The translations under genes were made by a program, and so were the position numbers. Shown here piece after piece: positions 40,877-47,689 of a DNA stretch of 64,000 nucleotides. The stretch covers positions 32,706-96,705 of the forward strand of contig CANQVK010000007.1 in the NCBI GenBank assembly GCA_947627275.1, read 5' to 3'. The notes under the pieces were generated by a model. It was given only the letters and a program-made list of their open reading frames with translations, was not told the origin of the DNA and did not search any database. Origin of the DNA: an uncultured Ruminococcus sp. (GTDB lineage Bacteria; Bacillota; Clostridia; Oscillospirales; Ruminococcaceae). The stretch's first letter is position 1. Each line of letters opens with the position of its first letter.

Positions 40877-40905
40877 TAGACAAAAAAGAAATAATGTGGT
40901 AAAAT
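40877..40905 (+). promoter_or_regulatory. Promoter of the YdbC-like gene
   Basis: TAGACA (40877-40882), 17-bp spacer and TAAAAT (40900-40905). Confidence 0.65.
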
Positions 40906-40953
40906 AGTTTTGGCGGAGGTAATCCGTAAATTGCAAAAGTAAGGAGAAGCGCT

Positions 40954-41187
40954 ATGGCAGAATTAAAATTTGAGATCACAGAATCACTGGGAGTTCTTTC
41001 GGAAAATGCAAAGGGCTGGACAAAGGAGTTGAATTTGGTCAGCTGGAACGAGCATGATCCGAAGTATGATATTCGTGACTGGTCGCCAGATCATTCCAGA
41101 ATGGGCAAAGGAGTTACGCTTACAGCGGACGAGCTTGCATCGCTTAAGGATCTGCTCTCTGAAATTGACCTTGATTCATTTGAATAA
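40954..41187 (+). CDS. YdbC/PC4-family single-stranded nucleic-acid-binding protein
   Basis: A 77-residue protein matching the Firmicute YdbC family: MAELKFEITESLGVLSENAK, then GWTKELNLVSWNEHDPKYDI and RDWSPDHSRMGKGVTLT. YdbC homologues have the fold of the eukaryotic coactivator PC4 and bind single-stranded DNA as dimers; the physiological role is not settled. AAGGAG precedes the ATG at 40954. It is monocistronic, bounded by its own promoter and a terminator 6 bp after the stop. Confidence 0.9.
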   Translation: MAELKFEITESLGVLSENAKGWTKELNLVSWNEHDPKYDIRDWSPDHSRMGKGVTLTADELASLKDLLSEIDLDSFE

Positions 41188-41192
41188 GCGTG

Positions 41193-41220
41193 AAAAAGCA
41201 GCCCTCTCGGACTGCTTTTT
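41193..41220. terminator. Terminator of the YdbC-like gene
   Basis: AAAAAGCAG (41193-41201) pairs with CTGCTTTTT (41212-41220), with T-runs usable in both directions between convergent genes. Confidence 0.82.
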
Positions 41221-41286
41221 ATTATGACTTTTATGGAAACGCTTGTTATACCGCTTTCAGCTATTTGCATATTTATCAGTGTTTCC

Positions 41287-42033
41287 TTAATAAAAGAACT
41301 TTTCAAGAGCTTTATCATACAGATCGTCAAGGTCGGCGTCTTTTATGTATAAACCTCCATAGGTCGGCGAACCTTGTCTCGTATCGGACAAAGTTGGGGA
41401 AGTGCCTACGTAGTCGTCATCAGAAGATTCGGCTGCGGCATATGTGACCGTACCGTTTTCGATAACAACGAACCAGTCGTAGCTGGAAATAGTGCCATAT
41501 GATTCAGCCTTAGAATATAAGGTATCAATGTCGAATCCGTCCGCAATATCAAGAACAACATTTTCTGAACGATCAGAGCAGATGATATATTTTCCGCTTA
41601 TCTTCATTCCTTGTTCTTCCATTTCAGTTAGTGCGGCATCTATTTCACTCGTAATAGTTTTAGCGTTTGCATTGGCGGATTGTATCTTAGACTTCTTTAC
41701 ATATCCGAGCATTGCCGGAACAAAAATAGCTGCAAGAACACCTCCGAGAATAAGAAAGACAAACAGCGACACGCAAAGAGCGATTATACAGCCGGATTTG
41801 TTTTTCTTTTTCTGTCCTCCCACTATCGCATTGCCCTGAGCGTCATAGTAAATAGGCTGACCCTGCGGCGTAAACAGCGGACGTCCATATTGGTCATACT
41901 GCTGAAATCCCGGCTGAACATTGACATTCGGCGGTGGAGGCGGTACTTGGTTTTGAGCAGTACTTTGTTGGTTTTGGCAGTTGCAGACTTCGTTTTCTTC
42001 AAGCTTTCTGCCGCAGTTGGAACAAAATGGCAT
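41287..42033 (-). CDS. Zinc-ribbon membrane protein with a pilin-like helix
   Basis: A 248-residue protein starting with a zinc ribbon (CSNCGRKLEENEVCNC, residues 4-19), then a Pro/Gln-rich linker and the repeated-like QGQPIYYDAQGNAI segment. A single membrane helix (about 80-105) is followed by FVPAMLGYVKKSKIQSANAN. From the helix on, the pattern GVLAAIFVPAMLGYVKKSKI resembles the start of type IV pilins, but the prepilin peptidase site (Gly-Phe-Thr before the helix) is missing. The C-terminal ~110 residues look like a small beta domain. GGGAG precedes the ATG, and a good promoter lies upstream. Function unknown. Confidence 0.8.
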   Translation of the reverse strand: MPFCSNCGRKLEENEVCNCQNQQSTAQNQVPPPPPNVNVQPGFQQYDQYGRPLFTPQGQPIYYDAQGNAIVGGQKKKNKSGCIIALCVSLFVFLILGGVLAAIFVPAMLGYVKKSKIQSANANAKTITSEIDAALTEMEEQGMKISGKYIICSDRSENVVLDIADGFDIDTLYSKAESYGTISSYDWFVVIENGTVTYAAAESSDDDYVGTSPTLSDTRQGSPTYGGLYIKDADLDDLYDKALEKFFY

Positions 42034-42071
42034 AATTGAACTCTCCCTATAAAATAATTTAATATAAAGTA

Positions 42072-42100
42072 ATTATACAGTATTTTTATGTAAAATGCAA
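42072..42100 (-). promoter_or_regulatory. Promoter of the zinc-ribbon gene
   Basis: TTGCAT (42095-42100), 17-bp spacer and TATAAT (42072-42077) on the minus strand. Confidence 0.73.
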
Positions 42101-42211
42101 GTATTTTTCAGGAATTTATCTGTTATTCGTCATTTTGAACAATTAGTAAGTATGTAATTTGTGTACATCTACAAAATATATTAAAATCCGCAGGAAATTT
42201 GAAAAATACTA

Positions 42212-42240
42212 TTGACTTTTACCGAAAGATGTGGTATTAT
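42212..42240 (+). promoter_or_regulatory. Promoter of the large noncoding RNA
   Basis: TTGACT (42212-42217), 17-bp spacer and TATTAT (42235-42240); initiation is expected near 42247. Confidence 0.72.
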
Positions 42241-42246
42241 ATAATC

Positions 42247-42846
42247 AAGGAAAAGGAGTAAACAAGATTTACTCAAGCGAAATTTACTTGGTTTGAGAAA
42301 TTCTCAATGTAAATTATTCTAAGCGGAAAGGTAAGTGAGTCCGATGGAGAGTTCTATCGAATCACAGCGTGAAGTCGGCGTAATGTAAACGATTGAATCA
42401 ATGAAGTGGGAATATAGGTCTTTGGACTTGTTCCGTTAATTGAAGGTAAAAGATGGTTTGATTGTATAACTTACGTAATGCAGTAAAATGACGGCTTCGA
42501 TCTAAGCTCAGTTAGGGTACAGGATTATCTGAAATTTCGACGTGAGTCTTTAGATAAATCACCAAATCCAATGTAAAGGTTGAGTCCAATGAGAAGTTAA
42601 CTGTTTATCCAACATAGCTCGGGAACAGTCGAGCGAAAAAATTTCACAAGAGGTACGCTCCAATGGAAATGTAATTGTTGAATTGCTTAATTTTCTTGAA
42701 GGAATGTGATATATCATGAAAAATCCTATGCTTAAAATCTAAGGCGAAAGGATGATTCCAACAGGTAATTTAGCCAAGTGATGAAAGTCGCTTAACAAGT
42801 AAAATTGAATATTATATAAAGCCTCGATCAAAGTCGGGGCTTTTTA
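42247..42846 (+). ncRNA. Large structured noncoding RNA candidate (about 600 nt; ROOL-size)
   Basis: A 600-bp stretch with its own promoter and terminator but no open frame of useful length on either strand. Local helices are frequent: 42256-42262 with 42268-42274; 42281-42287 with 42309-42315, enclosing TTGAG/CTCAA; a 7-bp stem CGATGGA/TCTATCG with a GAGT tetraloop (42342-42359); 42523-42530 with 42552-42560; GCTCG/CGAGC (42617-42634); AAGTGA/TCGCTT (42776-42793). A motif close to TCCAATG recurs at about 42340, 42567, 42584 and 42660. Length, gut-clostridial host and isolation between unrelated genes fit the ROOL class of large ornate RNAs. I cannot recall the ROOL consensus well enough to confirm it; OLE and GOLLD are less likely because their usual neighbours are absent. 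Confidence 0.75.
42818..42846 (+). terminator. Terminator of the large noncoding RNA
   Basis: A 10-bp stem with one G-T wobble (AAAGCCTCGA with TCGGGGCTTT) is followed by TTTTT. Confidence 0.85.
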
Positions 42847-42889
42847 ATTCACTTTTATTTTGCCGCCTTGAAAAAATTTCAAAAAAGTC

Positions 42890-42918
42890 TTGCATTTTTT
42901 TGGAGCATATGTTATAAT
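42890..42918 (+). promoter_or_regulatory. Promoter of fba
   Basis: TTGCAT (42890-42895), 17-bp spacer and TATAAT (42913-42918). The leader is about 145 nt and includes a long hairpin. Confidence 0.75.
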
Positions 42919-42961
42919 ATTAACAGCAGAGTGTCTCCGTGGGCGTTTCTTTTTGAATAAG

Positions 42962-43019
42962 TTAAGGCGACCTCTAAAACCTGATTTTTGTCAGAATAGG
43001 TTTTTAGAGGTTGCCTTAA
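42962..43019 (+). other. Long 5'-UTR hairpin of fba
   Basis: TTAAGGC..ACCTCTAAAA pairs with TTTTTAGAGGT..GCCTTAA, giving a near-perfect stem of about 20 bp. No T-run follows, so it is not an intrinsic terminator. It could stabilise the mRNA or be a small dispersed repeat; no second copy is in this window. Confidence 0.6.
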
Positions 43020-43069
43020 GCCTGTCGTGAGGAATTCTTCAAACACTGAAAATTCAGGAGGAATTTATA

Positions 43070-43933
43070 ATGTTAGTTTCAGCTACAGAAATGCTTAAGA
43101 AAGCAAGAGAAGGCAAGTACGCAGTAGGTCAGTTCAATATCAACAACCTCGAGTGGACTAAGGCTATTCTTCTTACAGCTCAGGAGTGCAATTCTCCCGT
43201 TATCCTTGGTGTTTCCGAGGGTGCAGGAAAGTACATGACCGGCTTCGAGACTGTTGCGGCTATGGTTGCGGCTATGGACAAGTCCCTTGGAATTACAGTT
43301 CCGGTTGCTCTCCACCTTGATCACGGCTCATACGAGGGTTGCTACAAGTGCATCAAGGCAGGCTTTACATCTATCATGTTTGACGGTTCGCATTTCCCGA
43401 TTGATGAAAATGTTGCCAAGACGACGGAGCTTGTAAGCGCAGCTCATCACCTCGGTCTTTCTATCGAGGCTGAGGTCGGCGCTATCGGCGGCGAAGAGGA
43501 CGGCGTTGTCGGTAAGGGCGAGTGCGCTGACCCCGCAGAATGTAAGATGATCGCTGATCTCGGCGTTGACTTCCTTGCGGCAGGTATCGGCAATATCCAC
43601 GGCGTTTATCCCGATAACTGGGAGGGACTCAGCTTTGAGACTCTCGAGGCTATTAACAAGACTGTAGGCGATATGCCCCTCGTACTCCACGGCGGTACAG
43701 GTATTCCGGACGATATGATCACAAAGGCTATCTCTCTCGGCGTTGCTAAGATCAATGTAAATACAGAGTGTCAGCTCGTATTTGCTGAAGCTACAAGAGG
43801 ATATATTGAAGCAGGAAAGGATAAGGCAGGAAAGGGCTTTGATCCCAGAAAGCTTCTTGCTCCTGGATTTGAGGCTATCAAGGCTAAGGTTAAGGAGAAG
43901 ATGGAGCTTTTCGGCAGCGTTAATAAGGCATAA
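43070..43933 (+). CDS. fba: Fructose-bisphosphate aldolase, class II
   Basis: Fba splits fructose-1,6-bisphosphate into dihydroxyacetone phosphate and glyceraldehyde-3-phosphate in glycolysis, using zinc. The 287-residue protein shows the metal and substrate motifs of class IIA enzymes: VALHLDHGS (Asp and His), SIEAEVGAIGG, GIGNIHGVYP and LVLHGGTGIPD, then INVNTECQ. GGAGG precedes the ATG at 43070. Codon use is strongly biased toward ctc, ggc and aag compared with its neighbours, as expected of a highly expressed gene. Its own promoter, leader hairpin and terminator make it a separate unit. Confidence 0.97.
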   Translation: MLVSATEMLKKAREGKYAVGQFNINNLEWTKAILLTAQECNSPVILGVSEGAGKYMTGFETVAAMVAAMDKSLGITVPVALHLDHGSYEGCYKCIKAGFTSIMFDGSHFPIDENVAKTTELVSAAHHLGLSIEAEVGAIGGEEDGVVGKGECADPAECKMIADLGVDFLAAGIGNIHGVYPDNWEGLSFETLEAINKTVGDMPLVLHGGTGIPDDMITKAISLGVAKINVNTECQLVFAEATRGYIEAGKDKAGKGFDPRKLLAPGFEAIKAKVKEKMELFGSVNKA

Positions 43934-43960
43934 GTCAAAAAGTTAAAAGTTATATTCTAT

Positions 43961-43994
43961 ACTTCCGACACTTCGTGGTGTCGGAAGTTTTTTA
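43961..43994 (+). terminator. Terminator of fba
   Basis: An 11-bp GC-rich stem (43961-43971 with 43978-43988) with a TTCGTG loop is followed by six Ts. Confidence 0.88.
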
Positions 43995-44009
43995 AAAAGG
44001 AGAAATTTG

Positions 44010-45494
44010 ATGAGAAATAAGCGAACAAAGGAAAATAAAAAGTTCAGAATACTTTTTCTGATCGGCGAAATAGTTATGATCTTACTAACGATCGCACTTA
44101 TACCGATAAATATTTTTATATGCAATTTCCCCGAATGGCTTGTGATATTTTTGGGAATTGCCGCTGTATCCGCTTCGTTTTCCTATTCGCTCCAATTTAA
44201 AAAGAATCTTGCGTCTAAAATCATTAATATTTCGGTAACGATCGTTATATCATTATTCTGTGTTTTGGCTGCATATGCGCTGCCTTATTGGAATTCATAT
44301 TCTTTGAAGGAATATAATAAAGACAGATTGGGGTACGATGAATCAATTACATACGCACAGGCAGAAAATGATATGAATGAAGTTATGAAGCTTTTGGAGC
44401 GTATTCATCCCATGTTCAAAGACGGATTAACAGACGATATAATGAATAATTATGGACAATCAATGGAAAAGCTTGAAAATTTGAATAATATAACGGTAAA
44501 TGATTTGCGCCGTGAAATACAATATGTTCTTAATCCAATGCACGATGCTCATACAACGACATTTAACAATTACCCTAACGACAGATATTTGAAGTCGGCA
44601 CCTCAGAAAAAGAGCGAGGGCTATAAGATCGTGTCCTTGAACGGAATGACACCTGATGACGTAAAAGAGATCGCAAAACCTTACTTTTCTTATGAACATG
44701 ATTCATGGATAAGTGTGGATTTCGGAAGTCTTGCTTCACTTGATTTTTATAATATTTCTTCGCCTTATACTTACATATGGGAGGACGGCAGCGGAAACCG
44801 TATAGAGGAGATGTGTACGGAAAGCGATTTTGTTCCTTATGACGAATATATTGAAATTTGCAGCAATTATTCAGAGGAGGAAACGGAAAAGCCATTTGTA
44901 TATTATGATATAAACGATGAAAAAAGTCTTGCGGTACTGACGCTTGATAAATGTACGTACAATGAGTATTACATTGAATGTGTTAATGAAATGTTCAACG
45001 AAGTCAAGGAAAAGAATATAAAAAATGTGGCTGTTGACCTACGAGGCAATGGCGGCGGAAATTCTCTTGTTGCGAATGAATTTATCAAGTATCTGCCCGT
45101 TAATGAATACGGCGGATGTTCAAATGATTGGCGGTTCAATTTTATCACGCTTCATTTTGATGATGAATATACAAATAAACGCTGTGAGGAACTGACGTTT
45201 ACGGGAGATGTCTACGTTCTTACAGACAGCCGCTCTTTTTCGTCTGCAATGCTTTTTCCGTTGATGATACAGGATAATAAGCTTGGCAGGATAATAGGGG
45301 AGTCTCCTGCAAACAATGCGAATGGTTACGGTGATGTTACATTTTTTTATTTAAAAGAAACTGGACTGCCTATCCAGATGTCTACAAAAAAGTTTAATCG
45401 TGTGAACGGTGATAACAAGAGCGATTATATAATTCCCGATTTTCCATGTGACGGCGAAGACGCCCTTGAAACTTTGTACTCCGTAATTTCATAA
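44010..45494 (+). CDS. Membrane-anchored S41-family peptidase-like protein
   Basis: A 494-residue protein. Three hydrophobic segments occupy about residues 12-100, and the rest is outside the membrane. The C-terminal half resembles S41 (tail-specific/C-terminal processing) peptidases: AVDLRGNGGGNSLVANEFI, then VYVLTDSRSFSSAMLFPLMI, where the expected serine nucleophile is in SFSSA, and later IGESPANNANGYGD. No PDZ domain is obvious. The ATG at 44010 has GGAG 9 nt upstream; a TTG one codon earlier is less likely. No promoter of its own is clear in the 77 bp after fba, so read-through from fba is possible. Confidence 0.85.
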   Translation: MRNKRTKENKKFRILFLIGEIVMILLTIALIPINIFICNFPEWLVIFLGIAAVSASFSYSLQFKKNLASKIINISVTIVISLFCVLAAYALPYWNSYSLKEYNKDRLGYDESITYAQAENDMNEVMKLLERIHPMFKDGLTDDIMNNYGQSMEKLENLNNITVNDLRREIQYVLNPMHDAHTTTFNNYPNDRYLKSAPQKKSEGYKIVSLNGMTPDDVKEIAKPYFSYEHDSWISVDFGSLASLDFYNISSPYTYIWEDGSGNRIEEMCTESDFVPYDEYIEICSNYSEEETEKPFVYYDINDEKSLAVLTLDKCTYNEYYIECVNEMFNEVKEKNIKNVAVDLRGNGGGNSLVANEFIKYLPVNEYGGCSNDWRFNFITLHFDDEYTNKRCEELTFTGDVYVLTDSRSFSSAMLFPLMIQDNKLGRIIGESPANNANGYGDVTFFYLKETGLPIQMSTKKFNRVNGDNKSDYIIPDFPCDGEDALETLYSVIS

Positions 45495-45497
45495 AAA

Positions 45498-45535
45498 AAA
45501 TCCGTTTACCGCAAATCAATGCAGTAAACGGATTT
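45498..45535. terminator. Bidirectional terminator between the S41 gene and pyrE
   Basis: AAATCCGTTTAC (45498-45509) pairs with GTAAACGGATTT (45524-45535), flanked by A/T runs, between convergent genes. Confidence 0.82.
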
Positions 45536-45539
45536 CATT

Positions 45540-46190
45540 TTATACACCATAGGTATTTCTGTACTCAAGCATTTTTTCAAGATATTCCTTGCCGGGAACA
45601 ATGTTTTTTTCAATAGCAGAAATAATATCCTCCATGGTGACAATGGGGTAAACTGTTACGCCGAAATCACGCTTAACTTCCTGAACGGCGGAGAGTTCGC
45701 CCGTGCCTTTTTCCTGACGGTCAACCGTGATGACCATTCCAGTAACGTCAACGTCAGCGGCGGATTTTAGCTTCGGCATAGATTCACGGAGAGCCTTTCC
45801 CGAGGTCATAACATCATCAATAATGATGACCTTTTCGTTGTCGGCAAGAGTTTTTCCGACGAACATACCGCCCTCGCCGTGGTCCTTTGCCTCTTTGCGG
45901 TCGAAACAGTATGAAACGTCCATTCCGAATTTATTGCTGAGGGCAACGACCGTTGAAACTGCAAGCGGTATTCCCTTGTATGCGGGGCCGAAAAGCGTTT
46001 CAACAGGGATATTGTTTTCGTGAATGCACTCAGCGTAATATTCGCCGAGTCTTGCAAGCTGAGCGCCTGTTTTATAGTTTCCGCAGTTAATGAAGTAGGG
46101 GGCGATGCGTCCGCTTTTCAGCGTAAATTCGCCGAATGTAAGCACTCCGCAGTCCACCATGAATTTGATAAAGCTTTCTTTGTAATTCAT
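45540..46190 (-). CDS. pyrE: Orotate phosphoribosyltransferase
   Basis: PyrE joins orotate to PRPP to form OMP in pyrimidine synthesis. The 216-residue protein has the PRPP loop VIIIDDVMTSGKALRES near residues 116-132 and the N-terminal LKSGRIAPYFINCGNY segment that binds orotate. GGAG precedes the ATG. It begins 16 bp after pfkA and appears to share its transcript, an unusual pairing as other pyr genes are absent. The other PRPP enzyme genes here, upp and purF, are far away. Confidence 0.95.
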   Translation of the reverse strand: MNYKESFIKFMVDCGVLTFGEFTLKSGRIAPYFINCGNYKTGAQLARLGEYYAECIHENNIPVETLFGPAYKGIPLAVSTVVALSNKFGMDVSYCFDRKEAKDHGEGGMFVGKTLADNEKVIIIDDVMTSGKALRESMPKLKSAADVDVTGMVITVDRQEKGTGELSAVQEVKRDFGVTVYPIVTMEDIISAIEKNIVPGKEYLEKMLEYRNTYGV

Positions 46191-46206
46191 CGTTTATCTC
46201 CTTACA

Positions 46207-47286
46207 TCAGTCTCCGAATGAAACGCCGATAGCCTTTGCAGCTATAACAAGGGGATCATTGGGAGTTACAAATTTTGTCTTTCCTGCAATGTCGGCAAGC
46301 TTATTGGAGGTTATCTTATCGCCTATCTTGGCAACGGTTCTGCCGTATTTTTCTTTGGAAATAAGATATGCTGCGTGAACGCCGAACTGAGTTGACAAAA
46401 TTCTGTCATAAGCGCTCGGTGCGCCTCCTCTGAGCATATGTCCCGGGACGCAGACACGAGCTTCGATACCCGTATTCTGCTGTATCTGAGATGCAATACG
46501 TCCTGTTGCCGTAATGATTCCTGCTTCGGCACGTTTTTTTGCACGTTCCTTTTTCTTCATTTGTGCCTCAGCGACATCAAACGCTCCCTCGGCAACAGCA
46601 AGGATAGAAAAAGTTTTTCCTGACGCCGTTCTTGCCATTACAGCATCGCATATTTTGTCAATATCATAGGGAATCTCGGGAATAACTATAATGTCCGCAC
46701 CGCCGGCGATGCCCGAATTGAGGGTGAGCCAGCCGGCTTTGTTTCCCATTACCTCGCAGACCAGAACACGGCTGTGGCTTGCCGCTGTTGTATGGAGACG
46801 GTCGATAACATCCGTTGCGATATCGACTGCCGTATGAAATCCGAATGTAACATCTGTGCCGAAAATATCGTTGTCAATAGTTTTGGGAAGTCCTATGACG
46901 TTCAGTCCTTCGTCTGAAAGGAGCTTGGATGTTTTGTGCGTGCCGTTTCCGCCCAATGTAAGGAGGCAGTCAAGCTTCTGCTTCTTATAGGTATTTTTCA
47001 TATTTTTAACTTTATCTACATTGTCCTCCCCAATGACCTGCATCATTTTGAACGGCTGACGTTTTGTGCCGAAAATAGTACCACCCTGAGTAAGGATCCC
47101 CGAAAACGAGCTGGGAGACATATCCTTGCAGAGATTGTTTATAAGTCCGTAGTAGCCGTTGGATATACCTACTATCTCGACGTTGTCTTCGCCAAACTGT
47201 TCGTAGCAGGCTTTTGCCACGCCTCTTATTGTCGCATTAAGACCGGGGCAGTCGCCGCCGCTTGTTAAAATACCGATTCTTCTCAT
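46207..47286 (-). CDS. pfkA: 6-phosphofructokinase family enzyme
   Basis: A 359-residue phosphofructokinase committing fructose-6-phosphate to glycolysis. The nucleotide loop is GILTSGGDCPGLNATIRG, and GGNGTHKTS near residue 103 and LPKTIDNDIFGTDVTFGFHT near 134 form the phosphate-donor and catalytic sites. The glycine in GGNG is typical of ATP-dependent enzymes, while the Lys in PKTIDND (in place of the Gly of classical ATP-PFKs) is the residue found in PPi-dependent ones. So the donor cannot be assigned confidently; mixed-type ATP enzymes with this pattern are known from actinomycetes. GGAGG precedes the ATG. pyrE follows. Confidence 0.94.
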   Translation of the reverse strand: MRRIGILTSGGDCPGLNATIRGVAKACYEQFGEDNVEIVGISNGYYGLINNLCKDMSPSSFSGILTQGGTIFGTKRQPFKMMQVIGEDNVDKVKNMKNTYKKQKLDCLLTLGGNGTHKTSKLLSDEGLNVIGLPKTIDNDIFGTDVTFGFHTAVDIATDVIDRLHTTAASHSRVLVCEVMGNKAGWLTLNSGIAGGADIIVIPEIPYDIDKICDAVMARTASGKTFSILAVAEGAFDVAEAQMKKKERAKKRAEAGIITATGRIASQIQQNTGIEARVCVPGHMLRGGAPSAYDRILSTQFGVHAAYLISKEKYGRTVAKIGDKITSNKLADIAGKTKFVTPNDPLVIAAKAIGVSFGD

Positions 47287-47689
47287 TTTATAACCTCCGT
47301 TTAGAACCTTCTAACATGATCATCTTTGGACAACAGCGCTAAGTTTTGGGAGTTACCCTGCTGTTCTGAACACGGAAATCAATTGTAGGATTTACAGTAT
47401 ACTTATACAGTGGATATTGTTTCACTTTATGTTCTGTCAAAGATGTAACTCTTGGTGTCCATTCTCGTGAATTGGACTGTGGGAATCATGGAAACTAACA
47501 GCATAGTGCTGATACGGGGATTTCCACAGCCCAATTCACGACAACAGAGATTCCAAAGGGGGCACCCCTTTGGCAGGGGGTGCAGGGGGACAGAGTCCCC
47601 CTGCCTAAGCTTCCTGTAATAACTTTAAAAATTGATTTTCATGTGTTCTGAGAGATATGCCCTGACAAGTTCTTATATTTTACGGCTTA
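47287..47689. other. 403-bp intergenic region with stacked GC-rich hairpins
   Basis: No convincing gene or promoter was found. From 47465 to 47604 three inverted repeats follow one another: TCGTGAATTGG/CCAATTCACGA (47465-47475 with 47531-47541) enclosing a partly paired region, CCAAAGGGG/CCCCTTTGG (about 47553-47573), and GCAGGGGGAC/GTCCCCCTGC (47582-47604). The runs of G and C contrast with the AT-rich surroundings and suggest a repeat element or a structured RNA. It lies between the starts of pfkA and the end of the GGDEF/EAL gene, both on the minus strand. Confidence 0.6.

Noticed and set aside
42247..42846. RNase P RNA, tmRNA or 6S RNA as the identity of the intergenic transcript
   Set aside because: At 600 nt it is longer than these RNAs, and I could not find their signature segments.
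42247..42846. OLE RNA as the identity of the intergenic transcript
   Set aside because: The size fits, but the usual membrane-protein and isoprenoid gene neighbours are absent; kept only as a less likely alternative.
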